From: Phascolarctobacterium sp.
Lineage (GTDB): Bacteria > Bacillota > Negativicutes > Acidaminococcales > Acidaminococcaceae
Assembly (NCBI GenBank): GCA_030523325.1
Contig: JAUNIS010000019.1
Coordinates: 1-45,181, forward strand
Direction of reading: 5' to 3'
DNA length: 45,181 nucleotides
Shown here: one piece after another, positions 1-7,311 of the stretch
Position numbering within the stretch: position 1 is the stretch's first letter
Layout of the letters: the number at the start of each line of letters is the position of its first letter
The notes under the pieces: generated by a model
The model's input: the letters and a program-made list of their open reading frames with translations, nothing else
The model's database searches: none
What the model was told of the DNA's origin: nothing
Program-made: the position numbers and the translations under genes

Positions 1-132
1 AAGGTTCAAGTGAGTTAATTAATGCAAGTGTTCAATTTGGACTTGCAATTTACCTCACAAATTATTTACAATAAAATTTTTAAACGTAAATAATTTTACA
101 AACTGAGTAGAAGATATTTTTCGCAAGAAAAT
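1..132. other. left-edge non-coding stretch with AT-rich inverted repeat
   Basis: No convincing reading frame is seen. Positions 59-69 (AAATTATTTAC) and 86-96 (GTAAATAATTT) form a perfect 11-bp inverted repeat around a 16-nt loop. A second, shorter pair, GCAAGT (24-29) and ACTTGC (41-46), lies just before it. These could be operator half-sites or a weak hairpin belonging to a gene left of the window; no function can be assigned. Confidence 0.4.
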
Positions 133-160
133 AAGAGACTGGTACACGCACCAGCCTCTT
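133..160 (-). terminator. rho-independent terminator of larA
   Basis: The arms AAGAG-CTGGT and ACCAG-CTCTT pair with one mismatch around a 6-nt loop. Read on the minus strand the hairpin is followed by ATTTTCTT. It lies 18 bases beyond the larA stop codon. Confidence 0.75.
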
Positions 161-178
161 AAATTTTCTAGAAGTTTT

Positions 179-1453
179 TTATTTTTTCAATCTCGGCAAA
201 GTTAAAGAGCCTGTCGGCATGAGAATAATTTTTGCGTCCTTCCCGACAATGTCTTCCGCCATTTTAATTGCTTCGTTTACATCGTCAACGGCTGCTTCAA
301 AAAGCAAAGCCTTTGCAAGGTCACGATTAAGCGCGGAGACAAGAATAAATTTTGCTCTTCTCATGTTACGAGTGATAGCAAATGCTTTGTTCGCACCAAT
401 CTGGAAGTTTTCCCTGAGTTCAGCCTCAATCGCATCGGGTGTGCCAAGTCTCTTGACGGTTGCTTCAAGTACTGCGGAGCCAGAGCCTTCTTCGCATTCG
501 GCCAAGAGGATGACAACGCCGCCTTCTTTAACCGCACAGCTTGCATTATCCATAGTTTTTTGCATTTGGTAGACGTTGATGTCCTTGGGATAACCACCAC
601 AAGATACGATTACGATATCGGCTTGTTCATCGATGGGGACGCCGTATACCTCGTCAACGAATTTGCAAGCTTCTTTATGAGCGGCAATATAATCGCCAGC
701 AAACATTCTTAAGAAACGATGTTGTTCGTCAAGGATTGCATTGAACAAGAAAACACTACGATTTTTGGCCCACATTGCAACGCCTTCCATTTGGTCGTCA
801 TAAACGGGGTTGCCTTCCATAGCTCCGAGTTGACTGCGGGGATCAAGCATAAAGCTGTGATTATGACGAATAGTTTCGTGAGCTGCACAGCCAGGAAGAA
901 CTGCCTTACGTCCTCCACCATAGCCAGCAAAATAATGGTAAACGATGGTGCCGGTTAAAATGACATGGTCCACGTCGCAAATTAATTTATTAATCATGAC
1001 GGGAGTGCCAAAGCTTGTGGTGCCAAAATATTCAAAGTCATCCGTATTTTTGGCAATGCTGTTATACATTTTAATGCGGCTAGCAACTTCTTCCCCGACA
1101 CCTTCAACCATTTCTTCGTGAGTCATTTCGCGATGAGTGCCAAGGGAGAAGAGAATACGCATATCTTCATCCTTAACGCCCAGCTTATTCATTTCATTAA
1201 CGAGCACAGGCATGAAATCGAAACTATTGGCTACGCGAGTGGGGTCGTTGCAAATAAAAGCAACGGTATCGCCAGGTTTAATGATCTCGTTAATTGGTTT
1301 TGTGCCGATGGGATTATAAATGGCATCGAGAACACCTTGCTTAATATCTTGCATGGGCTCGAAAACAGGCATGGTTATTTCTTTGATGATACGTGCTTCA
1401 TCAACAGTGAATTCCTTGTGACCGTGACCATAATGGAAAGAAAATTGCTTCAT
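179..1453 (-). CDS. larA: LarA-type nickel-pincer lactate racemase family protein (DUF2088)
   Basis: A 424-residue cytoplasmic protein of the LarA family, whose founder interconverts D- and L-lactate with a nickel-pincer nucleotide cofactor. The residues known from Lactobacillus plantarum LarA are recognisable: NDPTR (D70, R73), LGTHR (H107), YHYFAGYGGGRK (H173 and pincer lysine K183) and RHNH (H199). The ATG at 1453 is preferred over an earlier in-frame codon because GAAAGAGGT precedes it at good spacing. The cofactor genes larB, larC and larE are not in the window. Other LarA homologues act on other 2-hydroxyacids or sugar acids, so lactate is the likely but unproven substrate. A lactate-dehydrogenase-type flavoprotein lies 3.7 kb away. 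Confidence 0.85.
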   Translation of the reverse strand: MKQFSFHYGHGHKEFTVDEARIIKEITMPVFEPMQDIKQGVLDAIYNPIGTKPINEIIKPGDTVAFICNDPTRVANSFDFMPVLVNEMNKLGVKDEDMRILFSLGTHREMTHEEMVEGVGEEVASRIKMYNSIAKNTDDFEYFGTTSFGTPVMINKLICDVDHVILTGTIVYHYFAGYGGGRKAVLPGCAAHETIRHNHSFMLDPRSQLGAMEGNPVYDDQMEGVAMWAKNRSVFLFNAILDEQHRFLRMFAGDYIAAHKEACKFVDEVYGVPIDEQADIVIVSCGGYPKDINVYQMQKTMDNASCAVKEGGVVILLAECEEGSGSAVLEATVKRLGTPDAIEAELRENFQIGANKAFAITRNMRRAKFILVSALNRDLAKALLFEAAVDDVNEAIKMAEDIVGKDAKIILMPTGSLTLPRLKK

Positions 1454-1492
1454 TATTATTACCTCTTTCAGAAATATCAATGGGGTTAAAAA

Positions 1493-1521
1493 ATTATCAT
1501 TCGTATTCTATCACTGTGCAA
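1493..1521 (-). promoter_or_regulatory. probable larA promoter
   Basis: On the minus strand TTGCAC (1521-1516) and GATAAT (1498-1493) are separated by 17 bases and lie about 40 bases upstream of the larA start codon. Confidence 0.5.
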
Positions 1522-1605
1522 GAGAATGGGCAAATTAAAAAATTTAATTGCGACAATTATATAAATTTATTTTTGCTCAAAAAGAATTTTCCTGAAAAAT
1601 TTTAA

Positions 1606-1634
1606 TTGCACAATCCATTTTAAAAATGTATCAT
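1606..1634 (+). promoter_or_regulatory. probable promoter of the Septu-type operon
   Basis: TTGCAC (1606-1611) and TATCAT (1629-1634) are separated by 17 bases, just upstream of the GGGAGG ribosome site of the ATPase gene. The predicted start near 1641 would leave a very short leader, so the assignment is tentative. Confidence 0.4.
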
Positions 1635-1655
1635 TGTACGTAGGGAGGCGAGAGC

Positions 1656-2963
1656 ATGAAGCTGAAAAAATTAACTCTACAAAACTTTCGTTGTTATGAC
1701 GATGTACAAATAGAATTCGAAGATAAATTAACCGTAATTGTAGGTGAAAATGGTAAGGGCAAGTCGGCGATTTTTGATGGCATTGCCATTAGCCTTGCTC
1801 CCTATGTGGAAGCTTTCGCTCGTGAAGGAAGAATTGCTAAGAAAACCGACGTTCGTCGCGTGCCTGTTTATGATGAGTCCGGCAAGGAAATCGTCAAAAT
1901 GGAAAAGAAATTACCCGTATCATTTTCTCTCGAAGCTCTTTGTGCTGAAGGAAATATTTGCGGGCGAATCGAATTCGACGGCAAGGAAACTAATTGCGAG
2001 CAGAATGAATTTCAACAATATGCTCAGTCTTTACAAAAACAGATGGTTCAAGATAAGCAGACAATTTTGCCTGCCTTTGCTTATTACGGAACGGGACGCA
2101 TTTGGGTGGACAGCAATCTGTTGAAAGAAAAAGAAATTGATTTGCTGGACCGAGCCTTTGGCTATGACGAATGCTTGGAACCGTCTGGCTCCTACACAAC
2201 CTTCGGCTCTTGGTATCGCCATCTCACGAAAACTATCGCAAGTGCAGAAGGAGAGGAGCAGGCAAAATATAAAATGATTCAAGAGGCAGTGTGTCGAGCT
2301 ATGGACGCATGCTTAAAGAGCATTTCTTTGAGCAATATCGATTACAATAAAAAGTTAGACACCTTCGTGGTAACTCATCCTAACATGGGTCAGCTTTTGG
2401 TAGATAATTTAAGCGATGGTTTTAGAGCAATCATTTCCATGGCTGCGGATTTAGCTTATAGAATGGTAAGACTTAACCCTCAGCTTGGTGCTAAAGCAGT
2501 AACGGATACGCCGGGCATCGTCCTCATCGACGAAATCGACATGCATTTGCATCCCCTTTGGCAACAAACAGTACTGACAGATTTAATGCAAGCCTTTCCA
2601 TCGCTGCAATTTATCGTTACAACGCATAGCCCTCAAGTTTTATCTTCTGTGCCCGCTCAAAGCATTCGCGTACTTGCTTGGTCAAATAAGTTCGAGGGCA
2701 TTCGTTACGTAGATTTTTCTTACGGAGCCGATACCTTGCAAATTTTAAGCGATATTCAAAATGTTGGTTCACGCAGCAAAAATTTGCCCATCGTCCAAGA
2801 TCTTGAACGTTATTTAGAATTAGTTGGGGAAGACAAGTGGGATAGTGAAGAAGCACTTGCTCTCCGTAAAAAATTAGATGCTTGGTCCAACGGCCACGAG
2901 CCCGCGCTTGTTAAAGCAGATATGGATATTCGTTTGCGTAAGTTTAGGAGGACGAAAAAATGA
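1656..2963 (+). CDS. ptuA: Septu-type AAA/SMC-like ATPase (PtuA family)
   Basis: A 435-residue ABC/SMC-type ATPase of the RecF/OLD-like group. It has Walker A GENGKGKS (30-37) after an N-terminal KLKKLTLQNFRCY strand, a signature-like LSDGF (252-256), Walker B IVLIDEID (288-295) and an H-loop THSPQ (323-327). There are no membrane segments. The gene ends in ATGA shared with an HNH nuclease gene; this ATPase/HNH pair defines Septu anti-phage systems (PtuA/PtuB). In characterised Septu the ATPase forms an oligomeric scaffold that controls the nuclease. No reverse transcriptase or retron RNA is adjacent, so this is a stand-alone Septu rather than the effector of a retron. The family call rests on architecture and partner, not on a profile search. 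Confidence 0.82.
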   Translation: MKLKKLTLQNFRCYDDVQIEFEDKLTVIVGENGKGKSAIFDGIAISLAPYVEAFAREGRIAKKTDVRRVPVYDESGKEIVKMEKKLPVSFSLEALCAEGNICGRIEFDGKETNCEQNEFQQYAQSLQKQMVQDKQTILPAFAYYGTGRIWVDSNLLKEKEIDLLDRAFGYDECLEPSGSYTTFGSWYRHLTKTIASAEGEEQAKYKMIQEAVCRAMDACLKSISLSNIDYNKKLDTFVVTHPNMGQLLVDNLSDGFRAIISMAADLAYRMVRLNPQLGAKAVTDTPGIVLIDEIDMHLHPLWQQTVLTDLMQAFPSLQFIVTTHSPQVLSSVPAQSIRVLAWSNKFEGIRYVDFSYGADTLQILSDIQNVGSRSKNLPIVQDLERYLELVGEDKWDSEEALALRKKLDAWSNGHEPALVKADMDIRLRKFRRTKK

Positions 2964-3739
2964 AACGGGTTTATAAGCGAGATGAGGCTCCACCCTTGTT
3001 AACCCGTTACAAGGAAAAGTTTCCACACGCGACCTGGGAACAATTTCGCAGACATTGCAAGGGTGGTTATCCCGCGGTTAAACAAACAATTCTTGAAGAC
3101 CAGCACTATCTTTGTGCCTATTGCGAGATTAGTATCAAGCTTGCCGAGAACGAAGACGAGTTAGACGATTTTCGCGTAGAACATTTTTATCCTAAACAAG
3201 CTACGGAAGAAGACGGACATAATTTCCATCTCGATTGGCGCAATCTTATCGGCGTATGTCATGGAGGCAGTCAGCCTGCTGTTCCTGATGCGGCTAAACG
3301 ATTTTCTACCTATAAGGGCGATCACTCTTGCGACGTGCCCAAGGGAGGCAAGGAAATCACCAGTGACCTTTTGAATCCCATGCATATTCCTGCAAAAGAA
3401 AGACTCTTTCGTTACGTGGAATTCACTGGCAAAATGGTAGTGGACGAAGAAAGCTGTCCCAAATATTTACAGCGTCGCGCCGAAAATACAATTCGCGAGC
3501 TAAATCTCAACGCGCCTCGTTTGATGCGTATGCGTAAGACTGTAATTAACGGACTGCGGGAAGAAATTGCTATGTCCACGGCTAATGGGGAGCCACTAGA
3601 AGACGTGCTGAACTATTTAGCTCAAACATCACTTTTACCCGACATAGATAACAGAGATTTATCGTTCTTTTCCGTTATTCGTTGGTACCTAGGGGATGCT
3701 GCAGAAAAAATCATCAAAACAAGCGGCAGAAAAATTTAA
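2960..3739 (+). CDS. ptuB: Septu-type HNH endonuclease (PtuB family)
   Basis: A 259-residue protein with an HNH nuclease core: CAYC zinc knuckle (C52, C55), RVEHFYPK (E74, H75), DWRNL (N95), VCHGG (C100, H101), then a later Cys (C124) and an NP pair (N129-P130). This layout matches the retron-Ec78/Septu PtuB-type HNH family. It overlaps ptuA by four bases, so translation is probably coupled. Predicted role: nucleic-acid cleavage (DNA, or tRNA as in some relatives) during phage infection under control of the ATPase. The C-terminal half (150-259) is helical and of unknown role. Confidence 0.82.
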   Translation: MKRVYKRDEAPPLLTRYKEKFPHATWEQFRRHCKGGYPAVKQTILEDQHYLCAYCEISIKLAENEDELDDFRVEHFYPKQATEEDGHNFHLDWRNLIGVCHGGSQPAVPDAAKRFSTYKGDHSCDVPKGGKEITSDLLNPMHIPAKERLFRYVEFTGKMVVDEESCPKYLQRRAENTIRELNLNAPRLMRMRKTVINGLREEIAMSTANGEPLEDVLNYLAQTSLLPDIDNRDLSFFSVIRWYLGDAAEKIIKTSGRKI

Positions 3740-3753
3740 AAAGAGAAACATTT

Positions 3754-3787
3754 CCTGCTTAAGTACGTTCTTAGGCAGGATTTTTCT
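3754..3787 (+). terminator. terminator after the Septu operon
   Basis: CCTGCTTAAG (3754-3763) pairs with CTTAGGCAGG (3770-3779) with one G-T wobble, followed by ATTTTTC. It closes the two-gene operon 15 bases after ptuB. Confidence 0.8.
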
Positions 3788-3863
3788 TGATTTGTGAGAA
3801 TACTTACAATGGTACGATTTTAGTAAAATTATTTTTTAATAGAAGAAAAGGGGAAAGTAAGTA

Positions 3864-4847
3864 ATGAATATACTTGTTACAGGCGGAGCTGGTTATATTG
3901 GCTCTCATGTTGTAGAAGAATTGCAGAAATGTGGTTATACTCCCATCGTTTACGACAATCTTTCTACAGGGCATGAAGCTGCAGTGCCAGAAGATGTACA
4001 ATTAGTTGAAGGCGATATCCATGATGTTCGTTTCGCAACTCATATCATGGAGCAATTTAAGATTGACGCAGTCATTCATTTTGCAGCCTCAAGCTTAGTT
4101 GGTGAATCCATGACCAACCCGGCAAAATATTATTTTAATAATGTGGAAGGCAGCTTGCATCTTTTGGAAGCAATGCGTGGAGCTGGTGTGGACCGCATAG
4201 TGTTCTCCTCGACAGCAGCCGTATATGGCGAGCCTGAGGAAGTGCCCATCAAAGAAAATTCTAAGCTTAATCCTACCAATGTATATGGTCGCTCCAAGCT
4301 GATGATAGAAAAAATGCTTGCTGATTACGATATGGCTTACGAGATGCGTTACGTAGCCTTAAGATATTTCAATGCGGCAGGTGCATCTCCTACGAGAGAT
4401 ATCGGTGAGGATCATAATCCTGAAAGTCATTTGATTCCTTTAATTTTAAAAACGGCTCAAGGTGTACGCAAGCAAGTAGCAATTTTTGGTACGGATTATC
4501 CAACCGCAGACGGAACTTGTATTCGCGATTACATTCATGTTTGCGATTTGGCTCGAGCTCACGTGCTGGCTCTCGAGCATTTACTTAAAGGCGGAACAAG
4601 TCGCGTGTATAATCTTGGTAGTGAAAATGGTTTTAGCGTGCGACAAATGATGAACACAGCGAAAAAAGTTACTGGCGTGGATTTTACCGTTGTAGAAGAA
4701 GTAAGACGTGCAGGGGACCCTGCAGTTTTAATTGCTTCCTCAGAAAAAATTCGCGAAGAGCTTGGTTGGGTTCCGACTCAGTCCGACGTGCAAAATGTAA
4801 TTGCCACTGCTTGGAAATGGCACAAGGGACATCCGAACGGTTATTGA
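3864..4847 (+). CDS. galE: UDP-glucose 4-epimerase
   Basis: A 327-residue extended-SDR enzyme interconverting UDP-glucose and UDP-galactose for galactose use and surface polysaccharide synthesis. The NAD-binding motif TGGAGYIGSH is at residues 6-15, the serine region SSTAAVYG at 115-122 and the catalytic pair at Y141/K145 (YGRSK). RDYIHVCDLA and the C-terminal GWVP segment are typical of GalE. The start follows GGGGAAAG. Length is normal (about 330). No galactose genes are adjacent; it stands alone between two terminators. Confidence 0.93.
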   Translation: MNILVTGGAGYIGSHVVEELQKCGYTPIVYDNLSTGHEAAVPEDVQLVEGDIHDVRFATHIMEQFKIDAVIHFAASSLVGESMTNPAKYYFNNVEGSLHLLEAMRGAGVDRIVFSSTAAVYGEPEEVPIKENSKLNPTNVYGRSKLMIEKMLADYDMAYEMRYVALRYFNAAGASPTRDIGEDHNPESHLIPLILKTAQGVRKQVAIFGTDYPTADGTCIRDYIHVCDLARAHVLALEHLLKGGTSRVYNLGSENGFSVRQMMNTAKKVTGVDFTVVEEVRRAGDPAVLIASSEKIREELGWVPTQSDVQNVIATAWKWHKGHPNGY

Positions 4848-4875
4848 TTTGTTCGGGGAGAGAGTTAATTCAATT

Positions 4876-4903
4876 AGCAATTAGCAATGAGCAATGAGCA
4901 ATT
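4876..4903 (+). repeat. four tandem heptamers AGCAATT/G
   Basis: AGCAATT, AGCAATG, AGCAATG and AGCAATT follow one another without gaps. Simple repeats of this kind are common in intergenic DNA and may vary in copy number by slippage. Confidence 0.8.
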
Positions 4904-4907
4904 GAGG

Positions 4908-4934
4908 AAAAAATTTGCGAAGCAAATTTTTTTG
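4908..4934 (+). terminator. galE terminator
   Basis: AAAAAATTTGC (4908-4918) and GCAAATTTTTT (4922-4932) form a perfect 11-bp stem with a GAA loop, and the right arm supplies the T-run. Its A-rich left arm makes it potentially bidirectional. Confidence 0.6.
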
Positions 4935-4953
4935 ATTAAACAATAAAAAGATA

Positions 4954-5090
4954 GAGTGAATCTTTTGCAAGTCTTTGATATAAAGTTGGTCGAGTGAATC
5001 CTTCGCAAGTCTTGGACTAAAGATAAAGAAGAAATGTATTCGCAAGTTTTGGCTGAGGATGTAGAAGGAATGCATTCGCTAGTTTTTGTT
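4954..5090 (+). repeat. four degenerate direct repeats of about 37 bp
   Basis: A core resembling GAATNNATTCGCAAGTNTTG recurs four times. Its CGCAAG-like element falls at 4966, 5004, 5041 and 5077, that is every 36-38 bases. Units are diverged and AT-rich and no frame is maintained. They fill the gap before the flavoprotein gene. Confidence 0.6.
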
Positions 5091-5122
5091 TAAAGGTAAA
5101 TAATTAAGAAAAGAGGTTTAGT

Positions 5123-6526
5123 ATGGAATACACAAAAATCAACGCAGAGATTTTGGCTAAGCTTGTGGCACTTGTGGGTGCGGACAATGTTTTAACGAGC
5201 GATGAGAAATTAAAAGAATATTCTCATGACGAGGTGACGGATCCTGCTTATCATCACCTTCCAGAAGCTGTTGTATTGGCAGAAAATACTAGTCAGGTTG
5301 CTGCTGTTGTAAAATTGGCGAATGAATTTCATTTCCCTGTGGTACCTCGTGGTGCAGGTACAGGTCTTGCGTGTGGTGCAGTTCCTATTTACGGTGGCAT
5401 CGTTCTTTCTTTAGAAAAGATGAACAAAATTATTGAAATCAACGACGAGGCTATGTACGCAATTGTAGAACCTGGCGTACGTACTTCTGATTTACAAAAA
5501 GCTGTTGATGCAAAAGGATGCCTATATGCAGGGGATCCTTGTAGTGGCGATTCTTGTTTTATCGGTGGTAACATTGCAACTAATGCAGGCGGCAATAAAG
5601 CAGTAAAATACGGTACCACCCGTCATCAAATTTATTCCATCGAAATTGTAAACCCCCAAGGCAAAATTGTTAATTTAGGTGCGCGTTTGAAAAAACAAAC
5701 CACCGGTTATTGCTTGGACCAACTTGTTATCGGTTCTGAAGGTACGCTTGGCATTATTACACAAGCAACCGTTAAACTTGTTGCTAAGCCTGAGTTCAGC
5801 ATGGACCTGCTTGCCATTTACGAATCTCCTGAAGATGCAATTGGTACTGTTAACAAAATTATCAAGGCTGGCATTACTCCGACCTGTGTAGAATACATGG
5901 ACAACATCACCATTAAATCTGTTGAAAGATATTTGGAAACAAAACTTCAAGGCAGCGATAAAGGAAATTACTTAATCGTTACTGTTGAAGGAACTTCTGA
6001 GGACGATCTTGATGAAAAGGCTTGCACCTTGGACGAAATTTGCGGAGAATCCGGTGCAAGTGACGTACTTGTTGCTGAACCAGCACGTATCTGGCAAACT
6101 CGTAAAGCTTTTGCTGAAGCAGTTCGTGCTGAAAGCATTGTGGTTTGCAAGGAAGATGTTGTTTGTCCTGTGGACCAAGAACCGTTGCTTCTTGAAGAAA
6201 TCCTGCGTTTAGCAGAAAAATATAATTTGACTACGCGTATCGCAAGTCATGCAGGTGACGGTAACATCCATCTGAATATTCTCAAACAACCTGCAGAGGA
6301 TTACGACGAATGGAATGCTAGAGTTAATGCTAATCAACAAGAACTCTACGCTTTCATCTATGCGCATGGTGGTCGTCTGTCCGGTGAACACGGCATTGGT
6401 TACAAACGCAAAAACTTAATGCAACAATTTACTAACCCCGAGGAACTGGAAATGATGCGTGCCATCAAGAAGGCTCTGGACCCGAATAATATTCTGAACC
6501 CAGGCAAAATTTTTGACGTGGAGTAA
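5123..6526 (+). CDS. FAD-linked 2-hydroxyacid dehydrogenase (GlcD/D-lactate dehydrogenase type)
   Basis: A 467-residue flavoprotein of the FAD_binding_4 / FAD-oxidase C family. The PP-loop region is PRGAGTGL (75-82), followed by GGNIATNAGG (148-157) and GSEGTLG (204-210). The C-terminal substrate/metal motifs are HAGDGNIH (376-383), GEHGIG (421-426) and NILNPGKIF (456-464). The family oxidises glycolate or D-lactate to the 2-oxoacid. No GlcE or GlcF gene is beside it; in some anaerobes a homologous LDH works with an electron-transferring flavoprotein, but no Etf gene is in the window. Together with larA it would allow use of both lactate isomers (inference). The start follows AAGAGGTTTAGT. 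Confidence 0.88.
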   Translation: MEYTKINAEILAKLVALVGADNVLTSDEKLKEYSHDEVTDPAYHHLPEAVVLAENTSQVAAVVKLANEFHFPVVPRGAGTGLACGAVPIYGGIVLSLEKMNKIIEINDEAMYAIVEPGVRTSDLQKAVDAKGCLYAGDPCSGDSCFIGGNIATNAGGNKAVKYGTTRHQIYSIEIVNPQGKIVNLGARLKKQTTGYCLDQLVIGSEGTLGIITQATVKLVAKPEFSMDLLAIYESPEDAIGTVNKIIKAGITPTCVEYMDNITIKSVERYLETKLQGSDKGNYLIVTVEGTSEDDLDEKACTLDEICGESGASDVLVAEPARIWQTRKAFAEAVRAESIVVCKEDVVCPVDQEPLLLEEILRLAEKYNLTTRIASHAGDGNIHLNILKQPAEDYDEWNARVNANQQELYAFIYAHGGRLSGEHGIGYKRKNLMQQFTNPEELEMMRAIKKALDPNNILNPGKIFDVE

Positions 6527-6790
6527 AAATTGTGATAATCACTTTATACTTCGTTGTCGTCAAATTTGCAACCGGTCTGTACTAAAAAGTACTATCCCGG
6601 ATTGCAAATTTTCCTTCCGCCTCGTCTAAAGATGATTCTGACAATTTTTACGGAAAGATAGGATAATCACTTTATACTTCGTTGTCGTCAAATTTGCAAC
6701 CGGTCTGTACTAAAAAGTACTATCCCGGATTGCAAATTTTCCTTCCGCCTCGTCTAAAGATGATTCTGAAAATTTTTATGAAAAAATAGG
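6525..6790. repeat. tandem duplication of a 128-bp palindromic (MITE/REP-like) element
   Basis: Two nearly identical 128-bp units follow each other (6534-6661 and 6662-6789), differing at only a few positions near the right end. Each can fold as a long imperfect hairpin: outer arms AAAAATTGTGATAATCA and its near complement ending CAATTTTT, inner arms AAATTTGCAA / TTGCAAATTT, CCGG / CCGG, and a GTACT-AAAA-AGTAC tip. The left arm begins inside the TAA stop of the flavoprotein gene. No reading frame is conserved between copies. It resembles a non-autonomous mobile palindrome that has duplicated in place. Confidence 0.8.
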
Positions 6791-6823
6791 GACGAGGAGA
6801 AATAGTTTTAAATTAAACAAAAT

Positions 6824-6886
6824 AAAAACGGAATTCATTCCATCTTTCTTTTAAATCAAAAAGTTTTTGGAATGAATTCCGTTTTT
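6824..6886. terminator. long perfect hairpin, bidirectional terminator
   Basis: AAAAACGGAATTCATTCCA (6824-6842) and its exact complement (6868-6886) form a 19-bp perfect stem around a 25-nt loop, with A- and T-runs on both sides. It can end transcription from either side. Its right arm provides the first codons of the ATPase remnant that follows. Confidence 0.65.
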
Positions 6887-7090
6887 GTTGCCGTCAAAGC
6901 GGGCAAGGTGGAATATTATCAGGTTTCCGAAACGACACTGAACCCAGAAACTTTAAAGCGTGAACTAGCAACCTTTAAGAAAATTAACGATAATTATCCA
7001 AAATTCTTGCTGACACTCGATAATGTTTTTGATACTATGAATTATGAAGGTGTACAAAAACTGAATGCGCTACAGTGGTTGTTGTCATAA
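6872..7090 (+). pseudogene. C-terminal remnant of a DUF4143-type AAA ATPase
   Basis: The frame encodes 72 residues. From about residue 5 they read like the last 70 residues of archaeal/bacterial DUF4143 ATPases: a VAVKAGKVEYYQVS strand pair, an ERE-like L-K-REL block, NDNYPKFLLTLDN and the terminal NYEGVQKLNALQWLL. The ATPase core, normally over 300 residues, is missing and is replaced upstream by the 19-bp hairpin, so this is a decayed gene. No ribosome site precedes the apparent ATG. Confidence 0.7.
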
Positions 7091-7211
7091 AAAAATTTGG
7101 TAAAGTTGTTCTCGTGCACAGACTTAATTTTTTCGGCTCTGTTACAAACTTTATGATTGAGCCATTACAAAAGTATAGTTTTACTCAAAACGGAAACATT
7201 AATATTCTCAG

Positions 7212-7240
7212 CGACTTCGTTTCAAAAGCGAAGTCGTTTT
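7212..7240 (+). terminator. terminator upstream of the ABC-F gene
   Basis: CGACTTCG (7212-7219) pairs with CGAAGTCG (7229-7236) followed by TTTTG. It separates the decayed ATPase gene from the ABC-F gene; the rest of 7091-7311 shows no gene. Confidence 0.7.
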
Positions 7241-7311
7241 GCTTTATGGAGATTTTTTTGTTAAAATAAGTGTTGACATTTAAATTTTTCTTTTAGGTAT
7301 CGAGGTAAGCA

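Noticed and set aside
1500..1655. Possible retron RNA upstream of the PtuA/PtuB pair
   Set aside because: No reverse transcriptase gene is nearby and no msr/msd-like inverted repeats are visible; only a promoter is seen.
4954..5090. Possible CRISPR array
   Set aside because: Units are degenerate and contiguous, without constant repeats and unique spacers; the same holds for 18112-18205, and no cas genes are present.
7075..7269. 64-codon plus-strand frame before the ABC-F gene
   Set aside because: It runs through a terminator hairpin and out of the ATPase remnant in another frame; no ribosome site.
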